A DNA stretch of 64,000 nucleotides from Sinomonas mesophila (GTDB taxonomy: Bacteria > Actinomycetota > Actinomycetes > Actinomycetales > Micrococcaceae), in NCBI RefSeq assembly GCF_001999765.1, contig NZ_MTIC01000023.1, forward strand, positions 1 to 64,000, read 5' to 3'. The notes under the pieces are model-generated. The model saw nothing but the letters and a program-made list of their open reading frames with translations, made no database searches and was not told where the DNA came from. The position numbers and the translations under genes are program-made. Below, piece after piece: positions 42,265-51,620 of the stretch (position 1 is the first letter of the stretch; the number at the start of each line of letters is the position of its first letter).

Positions 42265-44652
42265 CTAGGCCAGCTCGACGTCGATGATCCGGTGCACGCT
42301 CAGGACCCTCTCGGTCTCCCGCTCCGGGTCGAAGACGCGCACGCGCCCCGCGGAGATCGAGACGGGACGCAGCTCCTCGACGGTCGAGTTGCCCAGCGCA
42401 TCGACGATGTTCAAGCGTACCGCCCGCTTGAGCCGGATGGCCTTCTGCAGCGTCTCGATGCCCAGGAGCGGCGTCGCCTCGTCGGCGAGCGGCCCGACGG
42501 GGGACTGCGTCCGGAGTACGGCGAGCTGCGCCTCCACGGCCTCGGGGTCCGGGGTGGCGGCGCGCGGCCGCGGGGTCGGCAGCGGGTTGGCACCGGGCCG
42601 GCGGCGCAGCCTGACGACCGGGTCGAGCGACGCGTCGACGGCGGGGGCGAGCCCGAGCTCGCGCAGGACGGCGGCGACCTCGCCGGGGGAGGCGTTGCTC
42701 ACGACGACGGTCGGCGCGATCTGCGTCAGGCCCAGCTGCCGCGCCGCCGGGTCGGCGAGGAGCCCCGCGAGGGCGGCCTCGTCGTCGCTCGCGATGAAGC
42801 TGCCCGCGCGGCCGACCCGGATCCGACCGTGCCGTGCAGCGGTGTCCTCGACGAGGTAGGCGAGCGGCTGCGGGACGGGCGTGGACGAGTGCTCGGCGAG
42901 GAACGCGCGGATCGACGAGGCGTCCTCGCCGGCGTCGAGCGCCCGCCGCAGGCTCGCGGCCGAGAAGCGGTAGATCGTGGCCGGGCCCTGGCCCTCGGGG
43001 TCCGCGAGGAGGGAGAGCCGCCGGGCGAGCACGGGATCGAGGTAGCCGGGCGCGACGGCGGTCAGGTCCGCCTGGAGCAGCACCCGGTCGACGCTCGCGG
43101 GCAGGAGCTCCGTGAGCCTGTCCCGCGCCGCGTCGAAGTCGTCAGCGAGGACGGCCGCGCCGACGCGGGTCAGGGCTCCCGAGCCCGTGAAGCCCAGGAG
43201 GGCGGCCTCGGCGAGGGTCCCCTCGAGGAGCCCGCGGAGCCGGCGGCCGAGGCGCGGCTGGAGCCAGTCGATCCGGCGCCGGATCGCCTCCGGGGTGGCC
43301 ACGGCGCAGCGTCCCTCGGGCAGGCCCGCCTCATCGGCGAGGGCCGCGGCGACCTCGAGGACGCGGCGCCGGACGGCGGGGGCGTCTGGCCGCTGCCCCT
43401 CGCCCGAGAGCGGGGCGAGCTGGTCGCTGCCCTCGGCGGACATCGCGAGGGAGGGCACCCTCGTCGTGTCGAGCCACGCCGTGGCGAGCAGCAGCCACTG
43501 CTCGGGCCGCGAGAGGGCGAGCCACTCCTCGGCGCCGGTCGCGCGCCACGAGGACGTGTCCGGGTCGAGGGCCAGGACGCCGGCGGCCGCCGCGAGCTCG
43601 AGGGCGAAGACCGTGGAGTCCGCCTCCGCGCGCAGTGCCGCCGTGACGCGGCGCAGCTCGCGCGTGCCCACGCCCCCGGACCGCAGCGTCTCGACGGGAC
43701 GCTCGGAGGCCTCGACGGCGAGGGCGCTCACGAGGCGGAGGACGTCGGCGATCGCGCCGAGCGCTGCGTTGCGGCGCAGCAGGTCGGTCGTGCCAGCGGT
43801 CTCGATCGGCGGGGCCGCGAGGGCCAGCTCGGGGACGATCTTGCCGCCACGCTGGGCCAGTCCCGCTGCGCGCGGGAACTCGACGTGCTCGTCGTCGAGC
43901 GGGACGAGGAGGCCGTGCGACAGGAGCCAGTCGACGGGGTTGTCCGTGCGCCGTCCGGGTCGGATCCGCGCCGCCGCGTGGGGGATCGCGCCAACCGGCC
44001 AGTTCTCGAACTTGGCGAGGACCTCGTGCGTCCGCGGGGGAGCGCCGTCGAGCGCGTCCGGCAGGGCCGCCCAGCGCTCGAGCGCATACGCGGCGGCGAT
44101 ATGGTGCTCGATCGGCTGCTGCTGCGCAGCGCCGGGGATCGCATTGGCGATCCGCGCGGCATGCTCCGCGAACAGGGGAGAGGCCGTTGCCAGATCCGTG
44201 TACGGCCTGCCGAGCCCCGCGGGATAGTTGCCGAGGACCTCGCGGATGCGGGCGACGGGCAGGTAGTACCTGCGGCGGCTGCCCGAGGCCGAGTGGATCG
44301 TGTCCGGGGGGTCGGCGCGGTAGACGAGGCCTAGCTGGGAGAGCGTGGCAAGGAGCGTCTCGAGGGTGCCGAGGGTTGCGCCGCCGACGGCGTGACGCAG
44401 CTCGACGCTGCTGCCGCTGCGTCCCTCGTCCTCGTTGGTCGTCAGGACGAGTGCCTCGAGAACCTGGAGCTCGGGCCTGGAGAGCGACTCGAGCGCGCGT
44501 TGGAGGCTGATGCGGGCACACGCCCGGGCGGCGAGGGCGGCGAAATCCGGCACACCCGGCGTGATGAGGTCAGGGCGGGCTGAGAACAGCCGGCGCAGGG
44601 CGTCGTTGCCCCGGGAGGAGAGCTCTTCGGCGAGTGCGCGGATCGACGACAT
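42265..44652 (-). CDS. Helicase-associated (XPB/Ssl2 N-terminal-like) protein
   Basis: This 795-aa protein belongs to the actinobacterial helicase-associated family encoded next to XPB. It begins with MSSIRALAEELSSRGNDALRRLF, contains SLSRPELQVLEALVLTTNEDEG (a winged-helix-like segment) and many Leu/Ala-rich helices. The region FIASDDEAALAGLLADPAARQLGLTQIAPTVVVSN resembles the XPB/Ssl2 N-terminal domain and suggests an interaction module. The end (AIRLKRAVRLNIVDALGNSTVEE...RVRVFDPERETERVLSVHRI) looks like a WYL-type fold. No helicase motors are present. The ATG lies one base after the stop of the small upstream gene. Confidence 0.85.
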   Translation of the reverse strand: MSSIRALAEELSSRGNDALRRLFSARPDLITPGVPDFAALAARACARISLQRALESLSRPELQVLEALVLTTNEDEGRSGSSVELRHAVGGATLGTLETLLATLSQLGLVYRADPPDTIHSASGSRRRYYLPVARIREVLGNYPAGLGRPYTDLATASPLFAEHAARIANAIPGAAQQQPIEHHIAAAYALERWAALPDALDGAPPRTHEVLAKFENWPVGAIPHAAARIRPGRRTDNPVDWLLSHGLLVPLDDEHVEFPRAAGLAQRGGKIVPELALAAPPIETAGTTDLLRRNAALGAIADVLRLVSALAVEASERPVETLRSGGVGTRELRRVTAALRAEADSTVFALELAAAAGVLALDPDTSSWRATGAEEWLALSRPEQWLLLATAWLDTTRVPSLAMSAEGSDQLAPLSGEGQRPDAPAVRRRVLEVAAALADEAGLPEGRCAVATPEAIRRRIDWLQPRLGRRLRGLLEGTLAEAALLGFTGSGALTRVGAAVLADDFDAARDRLTELLPASVDRVLLQADLTAVAPGYLDPVLARRLSLLADPEGQGPATIYRFSAASLRRALDAGEDASSIRAFLAEHSSTPVPQPLAYLVEDTAARHGRIRVGRAGSFIASDDEAALAGLLADPAARQLGLTQIAPTVVVSNASPGEVAAVLRELGLAPAVDASLDPVVRLRRRPGANPLPTPRPRAATPDPEAVEAQLAVLRTQSPVGPLADEATPLLGIETLQKAIRLKRAVRLNIVDALGNSTVEELRPVSISAGRVRVFDPERETERVLSVHRIIDVELA

Positions 44653-44653
44653 C

Positions 44654-44935
44654 TCAGTGGCGCCTGCGCTCGAGGACCCCGGCGACGATGGCCGCCGCCA
44701 TGAGGAGGAAGGCGACCGGCAGGCCGTACAGCGCGAGCGCCGTGACCCACGCGGGCGCCGTCGCGCCCCCGGATGCGAGCGCGAGCGTGGCCGCCCAGGC
44801 AGCGAGGGAGAGGCCCGCGAGGAGGGCACCGCCCACGGTCGCGGCCCGGCGCCAGCCGTGCGCGCCGTCGGATCCGAGCGGGCGCTGTCCGCCCGTCTGC
44901 TCTGAGGGTCCCTGCTGGGGAAGGGAAGGCACCAT
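44654..44935 (-). CDS. Small two-helix membrane protein
   Basis: This 93-aa protein is not recognised by name. After a 30-residue hydrophilic N-terminus it has two hydrophobic helices (TVGGALLAGLSLAAWAATLA and VTALALYGLPVAFLLMAAAI) and a basic end (ERRRH). Its stop codon and the ATG of the helicase-associated gene are separated by one base (TGAGATG), so the two are translationally coupled. It may be the first gene of an operon reaching through XPB. Confidence 0.7.
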   Translation of the reverse strand: MVPSLPQQGPSEQTGGQRPLGSDGAHGWRRAATVGGALLAGLSLAAWAATLALASGGATAPAWVTALALYGLPVAFLLMAAAIVAGVLERRRH

Positions 44936-45119
44936 GGCTACAACCTAACAGCGACCGGCAAGGGGCGCGGGAAACAGGCCGACACGGTCGGTGCGAGACA
45001 GTAACCTAGAAGCAGTACACGAGCGCTCGCGTCACGGGCAGGCCGTTCCCTGCCCGGGAGTGCCGTCCGCCGACAGCGGGTGTTCTCTTTTCGATTCCTC
45101 ACAGATGGGGGTTGTGGCA

Positions 45120-45494
45120 GTGCCCACTGGCAAGGTCAAGTTCTTCGACAAGGCGAAAGGCTTCGGCTTCATCGCTGGCGACGACGGGCAGGAGGTCTTC
45201 CTGCCCGGCTCCGCCGTGCCCGCCGACGCCGAGATCAAGACCGGGTCGCGGCTCGAGTACGGCGTGGCGGACGGCCGCCGCGGGCCGCAGGCCCTCAGCG
45301 TCCGCGTCCTGGAGAAGCTCCCGTCCGTGGCCCGCGCCAAGCGGGTCCCGGCCCGCGAGCTCGCCCCGATCGTCCAGGACCTCGTGAGCGTCCTCGACAA
45401 CCTCTCGGGCCAGCTCGCCAAGGGCAGCTACCCCGAGAAGGGCCCCGCGATCGCCGCCGCGCTCCGCCGCGTCGCAGACCAGCTCGACGCCTAG
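45120..45494 (+). CDS. Cold-shock domain protein with C-terminal extension
   Basis: This 124-aa protein has a cold-shock domain that binds single-stranded nucleic acid, with RNP1 KGFGFI at 13-18. RNP2 reads VFLPG at 26-30 in place of the usual VFVH, so RNA contacts may differ. Residues 68-124 are an extra helical region rich in Arg and Leu (RAKRVPARELAPIVQDLVSV) that is conserved in actinobacterial relatives but absent from CspA. GTG 45120 is preferred because GGGGG lies eight bases upstream; ATG 45105 would add five residues. It shares an operon with the DUF3027 gene, two bases away. Confidence 0.88.
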   Translation: MPTGKVKFFDKAKGFGFIAGDDGQEVFLPGSAVPADAEIKTGSRLEYGVADGRRGPQALSVRVLEKLPSVARAKRVPARELAPIVQDLVSVLDNLSGQLAKGSYPEKGPAIAAALRRVADQLDA

Positions 45495-45496
45495 CC

Positions 45497-46060
45497 ATGG
45501 TCGCTCCCACTGCTCCCTCCTCGTCGGCGCCGAAGCGCAAGGCCGGCGTCCCCGTCTGGCGCGTCGGCAAGCCGGACGCCTTCCTCGCCTCGGCGGTCGA
45601 GGCCGCGCGCAGCGCGCTGCTCGAGACCGTCCGCGCCGACGAGGTCGGCGAGCATGTGGCCGCCAAGAGCGAGGGCGAGCGGGTGGTGACGCACCTGTTC
45701 GAATCGCGCCTGGCCGGGTACCGGGGCTGGTACTGGTTCGTGACGGTCGCGCGCGTGGCCCGATCGAAGGCGGTCACCGTCAACGAGGTCGGCCTCGTCC
45801 CGTCCGAGGACGCAGTCCTGGCCCCCGAGTGGGTCCCCTGGGCCGAGCGCGTGCGGCCCGAGGACCGTGAGGCAGCCGAGGACCTGGCCGTGTCGGAAAG
45901 GGACGCGTCTGAAACCGACGTGTCTGAAACGGACGAGCGGGACGCCGCCGAGCACGACGCCGGCGAGCGATACGCCGCAGGGGAGGACGCCGCCGAGCAG
46001 GACGCCGCCGACGTGGAGTCAGCCGCGGTGCAGGACGCCAGCGAGGAGCAGGACGCGTAG
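45497..46060 (+). CDS. DUF3027 domain protein with acidic Ala/Asp/Glu-rich tail
   Basis: The first 120 residues of this 187-aa protein carry the DUF3027 domain (AVEAARSALLETVRADEVGEH, RLAGYRGWYWFVTVARVARSK, LAPEWVPWAERVRPED). Function is unknown, but the gene regularly follows the extended cold-shock gene in actinobacteria. The last 60 residues are a low-complexity acidic stretch with irregular repeats of the form E-x-D-A (for example SERDASETDVSETDERDAAE). This tail is probably disordered. A strong hairpin follows the stop codon. Confidence 0.85.
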   Translation: MVAPTAPSSSAPKRKAGVPVWRVGKPDAFLASAVEAARSALLETVRADEVGEHVAAKSEGERVVTHLFESRLAGYRGWYWFVTVARVARSKAVTVNEVGLVPSEDAVLAPEWVPWAERVRPEDREAAEDLAVSERDASETDVSETDERDAAEHDAGERYAAGEDAAEQDAADVESAAVQDASEEQDA

Positions 46061-46074
46061 GCGCAGTCACCCCC

Positions 46075-46120
46075 CAGACGACGGCGGGCCCCACCTGAGG
46101 TGGGGGCCCGCCGTCGTCTG
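46075..46120. terminator. Bidirectional terminator between DUF3027 gene and serC
   Basis: Arms CAGACGACGGCGGGCCCCAC.. and its complement (46075-46096 / 46098-46120) pair almost perfectly over about 22 bases with a tiny loop. Both flanking genes converge on it. Confidence 0.85.
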
Positions 46121-46135
46121 CTGCCGGGTCGGGTG

Positions 46136-47401
<1,266 letters not shown>

Positions 47402-47487
47402 CTAATCTGAGCAGGTCAAAATAAGCTAGACTTGTGGCTGCGGCCGCAACCGCCCACACACTTCGTCCCCAGGAGCAGATGCCTCGC

Positions 47488-48183
47488 ATGTCCGACCTCA
47501 TCGACACCACCGAGATGTACCTGCGGACCATCCTCGAGCTCGAGGAGGAGGGCATCGTCCCCCTGCGCGCGCGCATCGCAGAGCGGCTGCGCCACTCCGG
47601 TCCGACCGTGTCCCAGACGGTGGCCCGCATGGAGCGGGACGGGCTCGTCGTCGTCTCCGGGGACCGGCACCTCGAGCTCACCGCCACGGGCCGCACGCGT
47701 GCCGTCGAGGTCATGCGCAAGCATCGGCTCGCGGAGCGCCTCCTCGCGGACGTCATCGGGCTCGACTGGGCCTACGTCCACGACGAGGCCTGCCGCTGGG
47801 AGCACGTGATGAGCGAGCGGGTGGAGCGGAGGCTCTTCGAGCTGCTCGGCCGGCCGAGCGAGTCCCCGTACGGCAATCCCATCCCCGGCCTCGAGGCGCT
47901 CGGCGGGGCGCCCGCCGAGGGCTTCGGCGAGGGCGTCGTGACGCTCGTCGATGCCATGGACGAGTACGCGCCCGGGTCGCGCGTCGTCGTCTGCCGGCTC
48001 GCGGAGCCGATCCAGGTCGACCCGGAACTCCTCCAGCAGCTCGAGGAGGGCGGGATCCGCCCCGGGGCCAAGGTGACCCTCGCGCGGGTTGGCGACTACA
48101 TCTCCGTGCGGGTCGCCAGCGTCGACGGCGCCCTCGAGCTGCCGCTCGAGGTTGCCTCGCACGTCTTCGTTTCGATCGGCTGA
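47488..48183 (+). CDS. ideR: Iron-dependent transcriptional regulator IdeR/DtxR
   Basis: This 231-aa DtxR-family repressor binds Fe(II) and represses iron uptake genes. Counting from ATG 47488, the ligands fall exactly where they do in DtxR/IdeR: M10, H79, E83, H98, C102, E105 and H106 ([29 protein letters not shown]). The HTH includes [20 protein letters not shown]-terminal SH3-like domain follows ([17 protein letters not shown]). The exact ligand numbering supports this start over ATG 47479, which would add three residues. The siderophore-interacting protein gene in this window is a possible target. Confidence 0.93.
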   Translation: MSDLIDTTEMYLRTILELEEEGIVPLRARIAERLRHSGPTVSQTVARMERDGLVVVSGDRHLELTATGRTRAVEVMRKHRLAERLLADVIGLDWAYVHDEACRWEHVMSERVERRLFELLGRPSESPYGNPIPGLEALGGAPAEGFGEGVVTLVDAMDEYAPGSRVVVCRLAEPIQVDPELLQQLEEGGIRPGAKVTLARVGDYISVRVASVDGALELPLEVASHVFVSIG

Positions 48184-48295
48184 TTTGCCCGTTTTCACAC
48201 GTGCGAACACAAAAGCACAGAATCTCTAGGTCTTGGACTAATTCAGTTGTGACATTTGGGATGTGAGTTTCGTCTCACTAAAGGTCACGGAATTA

Positions 48296-48323
48296 TTACA
48301 TCCGGCCCCTAGTGTCCTATGCT
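48296..48323 (+). promoter_or_regulatory. Probable promoter of riboswitch-controlled M23 peptidase gene
   Basis: TTACAT (48296-48301) and TATGCT (48318-48323) are 16 bases apart. Transcription would start about 40 bases before the c-di-AMP riboswitch core. The AT-rich region from 48184 to 48295 holds no gene; it contains a small hairpin GTGAG-TTTCGT-CTCAC. Confidence 0.55.
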
Positions 48324-48365
48324 GGGGGGCAAGCGCCGAGATTTCGGCGTGACCTCCGCCCGTAC

Positions 48366-48580
48366 GCCGAGCTCTGCCAGCGGGACTGGGGGTGTTCCAT
48401 CCATGGCAGAGGCGGGGGAACCACCAGTGGCGGCGCGAGCCACCTTGGGGTGAAGCCCGCAGCATGCTCGAAAGCTCCGGCACGCAGGTTCAGCCCTGGC
48501 TACCCGTGTGCCGGATCCCTTCGGCGGCTGGGCCGAGTCCGAACTCTGTGGCTCGAACCCGACAGCTAACTTCGCAGGCG
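48366..48580 (+). promoter_or_regulatory. c-di-AMP (ydaO/yuaA) riboswitch 1
   Basis: The element shows the ydaO core in order: GCTCTGCCAG paired with TGGCAGAGGCGGGGGAACCA, then CCTTGGGGTGAAGCCCGC, and a distal GAACCCGACAGCTAACTTCGC. In this class c-di-AMP binding turns genes off. It lies in the leader of the M23 peptidase gene, as known for actinobacterial cell-wall hydrolase genes. The insert between core parts is long, about 80 bases. Confidence 0.92.
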
Positions 48581-48606
48581 ATTTCCGTACAGAGAGGGAA
48601 AGTCGC

Positions 48607-49398
48607 TTGACCCAGCAAGCTGCCACCGGCCGCCGCCGCGCCGAGGCACCGGCCGCCCAGGCCCACGGCCTCCGCCCGCGCGACGCCGCACGCCGCGGCC
48701 GCCGCGCCGCCGCCCGCCCCGGCCCCGTCCGCCAGCTCGCCGAGATCGCCGGTGTCGGCCAGAAGGCCGGCGTCGCCCTGGCCGCGACCGGCCTGGTCCT
48801 GACGGTGACCCTCCCGACCGCGGGCACCGAGGCCGCAATGTCCCCTGCTGTCGCCGACACGGCCCAGCAGCCCGAGGTGACCGCCTCGGGCGAGGCCGTC
48901 GTGGCCTTCAGCCGCACTTCCGTCGGCAGCCAGGTGGACCCGGACGGCCGCCTCAAGCAGCTCCTCAGCGTCCAGTCCGCCGGCGGCGTGTCCCCTGCCC
49001 AGGCGAAGCACACGCTCGGCGCCCCGCTCGACTCGATGGTCGCGTCCTCGCCCTTCGGCTACCGCGTGAGCCCCCTGAGCGGCTGGGCCGGCGAGTTCCA
49101 CCGCGGCCAGGACTTCGCTGCCCAGTGCGGAACCGCCGTGAAGGCCGCCGCGAGCGGCACTGTGACCTTTGCCGGCTGGCACCCCTACGGCGGGGGGAAC
49201 CGCGTCGTCATCGACCACGGCAACGGTCTCGAGACCACGTACAACCACCTGTCCTCCGCATCGGTCTCGGTGGGCCAGAAGGTCGAGCGCGGGGCGCTCA
49301 TTGCCCTGAGCGGCACGAGCGGCGCCTCGACCGGTTGCCACCTCCACTTCGAGGTCATGGTCAACGGCGAGGTCGTCGACCCCAACGGCTGGCTCTGA
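48607..49398 (+). CDS. M23 family peptidoglycan metalloendopeptidase
   Basis: This 263-aa secreted protein carries a C-terminal M23 (LytM) peptidase domain with zinc ligands in FHRGQDFAAQCG (H and D) and GCHLHFEVM (HxH). An Arg-rich N-terminus precedes a signal/anchor helix at about residues 52-73. The start is TTG at 48607 (MTQQAATG), eight bases after AGGGAA; no ATG/GTG fits, and upstream sequence is riboswitch. It probably hydrolyses peptide cross-links during growth, controlled by c-di-AMP through the leader. Confidence 0.88.
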   Translation: MTQQAATGRRRAEAPAAQAHGLRPRDAARRGRRAAARPGPVRQLAEIAGVGQKAGVALAATGLVLTVTLPTAGTEAAMSPAVADTAQQPEVTASGEAVVAFSRTSVGSQVDPDGRLKQLLSVQSAGGVSPAQAKHTLGAPLDSMVASSPFGYRVSPLSGWAGEFHRGQDFAAQCGTAVKAAASGTVTFAGWHPYGGGNRVVIDHGNGLETTYNHLSSASVSVGQKVERGALIALSGTSGASTGCHLHFEVMVNGEVVDPNGWL

Positions 49399-49437
49399 GC
49401 CCTTCGCCTTCTCTCCTGTCACCCCTCCTGTCGCCGC

Positions 49438-49472
49438 ACGAGCCCCGGGCTGTCGCAGCTCTGGGGCTCGTT
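49438..49472 (+). terminator. Terminator after the M23 peptidase gene
   Basis: CGAGCCCC and GGGGCTCG arms with a 16-base loop, 40 bp after the stop codon, separate this gene from the next riboswitch. Confidence 0.6.
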
Positions 49473-49615
49473 CGCGTCGACCCTCAAGAATCTGTCGTGT
49501 CCGTTTCGTGACACGCGGTAATCGGGCCGTGATCCGAATGTGACTTTTTGATGGGGGTCCGGTAGGGTCGTTCTTGTTCCGGCTCCTACCAAGTTGGAAC
49601 ATCCGGGGAGCATGC

Positions 49616-49774
49616 CTAGCTCTGCCACTTCCCGGAGTCCGTTCGCACACTCGTCTGGCAGAGGCGGGGGAACCACTTTCGGTCCTCCTTGTAAGGGCCT
49701 TGGGGTCAAGCAGCCCGGCGCGAGCCGGGAGGCCGGATACTTCCAATCCGAACCCGACAGCTCACCTCGCAGGC
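49616..49774 (+). promoter_or_regulatory. c-di-AMP (ydaO/yuaA) riboswitch 2
   Basis: The same core as riboswitch 1 is present: TAGCTCTGCCA with TGGCAGAGGCGGGGGAACCA, CCTTGGGGTCAAGCAGCCCG, and GAACCCGACAGCTCACCTCGC. It precedes the first NlpC/P60 gene by about 20 bases. The 49473-49615 stretch upstream holds no gene and must contain its promoter, which I could not place with confidence. Confidence 0.93.
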
Positions 49775-49793
49775 ACTGGGAGAGGCTATTTCT

Positions 49794-50504
49794 GTGTCGT
49801 CACGCACCATGACTGCGCGTCATCGCGCCGTTCCGGTCCGCACCAGCCCGCTCGAGGCTGTCGCGTCCGCCATGTCCGACAATGCAGGCACCATCGGCCG
49901 TCAGGCTGCGGTGATCGCGGCCGCATCGGGCCTGATCATCTCGGCCGGGCTCCCTGCCCAGGCCGCGGAAGCCCAGCGGGAGGCATCTGCCCTCTCCGAC
50001 GTGGCCAGCACCGCTGCCCCGACCGTCGTCGCGCCCGAGCAGGCGCAGGTCGACTTCGAGCGTCCCGCCGTCGCCTCGGTGGCCGCTCCCGTCGTCGAGC
50101 AGGTCCAGACCCAGTCCACGGTCACGGAGACCCTGAGCCAGAAGGTCGCCGGCCTTCTCGACGGCTCGAGCGTCGCCGGATCCTCCCTCGCAGCGATCGC
50201 CTACACCGGCATCGGCAGCCCGTATGTCTGGGGTGGCACCACGCCCTCCGGCTGGGACTGCTCCGGCTTCACCCAGTGGGTCCACGCGCAGGCCGGCATC
50301 AGCATCCCCCGCGTCCAGGCGTGGAGCGTCATGACGCAGACGGCCACTCCGGCCCCCGGCGACCTGGTGGTCCAGAACGGTGGCGCCCACGTCGGCATCT
50401 ACGTCGGCAACGGGATGATGATCAGCGCCCTCAACCCCTCGCAGGGAACCCTGCTCCACGCCGTGAACGCGACCGGCTCCTCGGTCTTCTACACCCTCAA
50501 CTGA
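49794..50504 (+). CDS. NlpC/P60 family peptidoglycan hydrolase
   Basis: This 236-aa secreted protein has a signal helix at about residues 38-58, an Ala/Val/Gln-rich linker, and a C-terminal NlpC/P60 domain with GSPYVWGGTTPSGWDCSGFTQW (catalytic C156) and GGAHVGIYVGNG (H199). Such enzymes cut D-Glu-meso-DAP or related bonds in peptidoglycan. A GTG at 49794 is used as start; ATG 49809 is possible. Control by the second c-di-AMP riboswitch is expected. It is a paralogue of the next gene, sharing the GRQAAVIAAA..L signal region. Confidence 0.9.
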   Translation: MSSRTMTARHRAVPVRTSPLEAVASAMSDNAGTIGRQAAVIAAASGLIISAGLPAQAAEAQREASALSDVASTAAPTVVAPEQAQVDFERPAVASVAAPVVEQVQTQSTVTETLSQKVAGLLDGSSVAGSSLAAIAYTGIGSPYVWGGTTPSGWDCSGFTQWVHAQAGISIPRVQAWSVMTQTATPAPGDLVVQNGGAHVGIYVGNGMMISALNPSQGTLLHAVNATGSSVFYTLN

Positions 50505-50603
50505 GACCACCCCCCCGACTCCGGGCGGTGCGGTGCCCCCTGACCGCAGCGCCCGCCACGGGCCGTTTCCCCCTGAGGCCCGAGGACACGAAAGAGAGAA
50601 ACC

Positions 50604-51344
50604 ATGACCACTCGTGCAGGCATCGCCCGCCATCGAGCCGAGGCCACGTCCTCGCTTGCCGTCATCGCCAAGGCCGTCACCGAGAACGCAGGCGGCGTGG
50701 GCCGGCAGGCCGCCGTCATCGCCGCCGCCGGCGGTCTCGTCCTGACGAGCGGCGTCGCCGCCAACGCCGCTGAGGCCACCGCCCAGCGAGAGGCCTCCGC
50801 CCCGGTCGCCCTCGAGGCTGCTTCGGCCGCCGTCCAGGCCCCGGTCTCCGCCGAGGCCACGGCCGCCCTGAGCTTCGAGCGCCCGGCCGTCGAGTCCGTC
50901 GCCGCCCCGGTCGTCGAGGCGCCGGCCCCCGTGGCCGAGGCCGAGCCGACCGTCCAGGCCTCCGCGACCCTCCGGGTCGCCTCGTCCACCCCGGTCGCCT
51001 CCGTCGCCTCGAGCGGCATGGGCGCGGCGATCGCCTCTGCGGCCTACGCGCAGCTCGGCGTCTCGCAGGACTGCACGATGCTCGTGACCAACTCCCTCGC
51101 GGCCGTCGGCATCAACTACCACGGCTGGCCGGCCGGCTACCTGTCCCTCGGCCGCACCGTGAGCGCCGCCGAGGCCCAGCCGGGCGACCTCGCCTACTAC
51201 GCCGACGGCGGCATGGGCCGGGCCCACATCGCCGTCTACGTCGGCAACGGCCAGGCCGTGCACGGCGGCTGGAACGGCAACACCACGACCCTGTTTTCCG
51301 TCAACGTGGGCTCCGGCCCCGTGTTCATCCGCGTCGGCGGCTGA
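50604..51344 (+). CDS. NlpC/P60-like hydrolase with atypical active site
   Basis: This 246-aa paralogue of the preceding gene has the same signal region (GVGRQAAVIAAAGGLVLTSG) and linker. The catalytic part is diverged: the Cys is C157 in VSQDCTMLVTNSLAAVG, without the usual DCSGF, and the Tyr/Trp-Gly-Gly loop is missing. The His is H208 in GRAHIAVYVGNGQAVHGG. It may have changed specificity. It lies 99 bp downstream and is probably co-transcribed under riboswitch 2; the terminator hairpin follows. Confidence 0.82.
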   Translation: MTTRAGIARHRAEATSSLAVIAKAVTENAGGVGRQAAVIAAAGGLVLTSGVAANAAEATAQREASAPVALEAASAAVQAPVSAEATAALSFERPAVESVAAPVVEAPAPVAEAEPTVQASATLRVASSTPVASVASSGMGAAIASAAYAQLGVSQDCTMLVTNSLAAVGINYHGWPAGYLSLGRTVSAAEAQPGDLAYYADGGMGRAHIAVYVGNGQAVHGGWNGNTTTLFSVNVGSGPVFIRVGG

Positions 51345-51391
51345 TACATCCCACACGTGCACGGGGTAGCGAACGGCCCCGGATACGCACT

Positions 51392-51433
51392 GCACAGGAC
51401 GCCCCCTCCGCTTCAGGAGGGGGCGTCCTGTGC
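51392..51433 (+). terminator. Terminator of the hydrolase cluster
   Basis: A perfect 18-bp stem (GCACAGGACGCCCCCTCC and complement) with a six-base loop, extendable to GC-rich ends, lies 47 bp after the stop. Confidence 0.85.
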
Positions 51434-51620
51434 GTTCCGGGGAGGACGAGCGGCAGGTGTCGCGCATGTGAACGTTCGCGGACACCTTGGCTCGGGCAGC
51501 CCCTGTGTTCGGTGAACGGTTGACGCGTTCAGTAGGCTGGAAGAGTCGATCCAGCCCGGCTACGCACAGGGCAGCCGGCCCTGTGCCCCTGACCGGGTGC
51601 GGCCGTTAAGAGGAACGCGC

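Noticed and set aside
48366-48580. Small coding frames within the riboswitch leaders
   Set aside because: The conserved riboswitch core explains the sequence, and the frames lack start signals.
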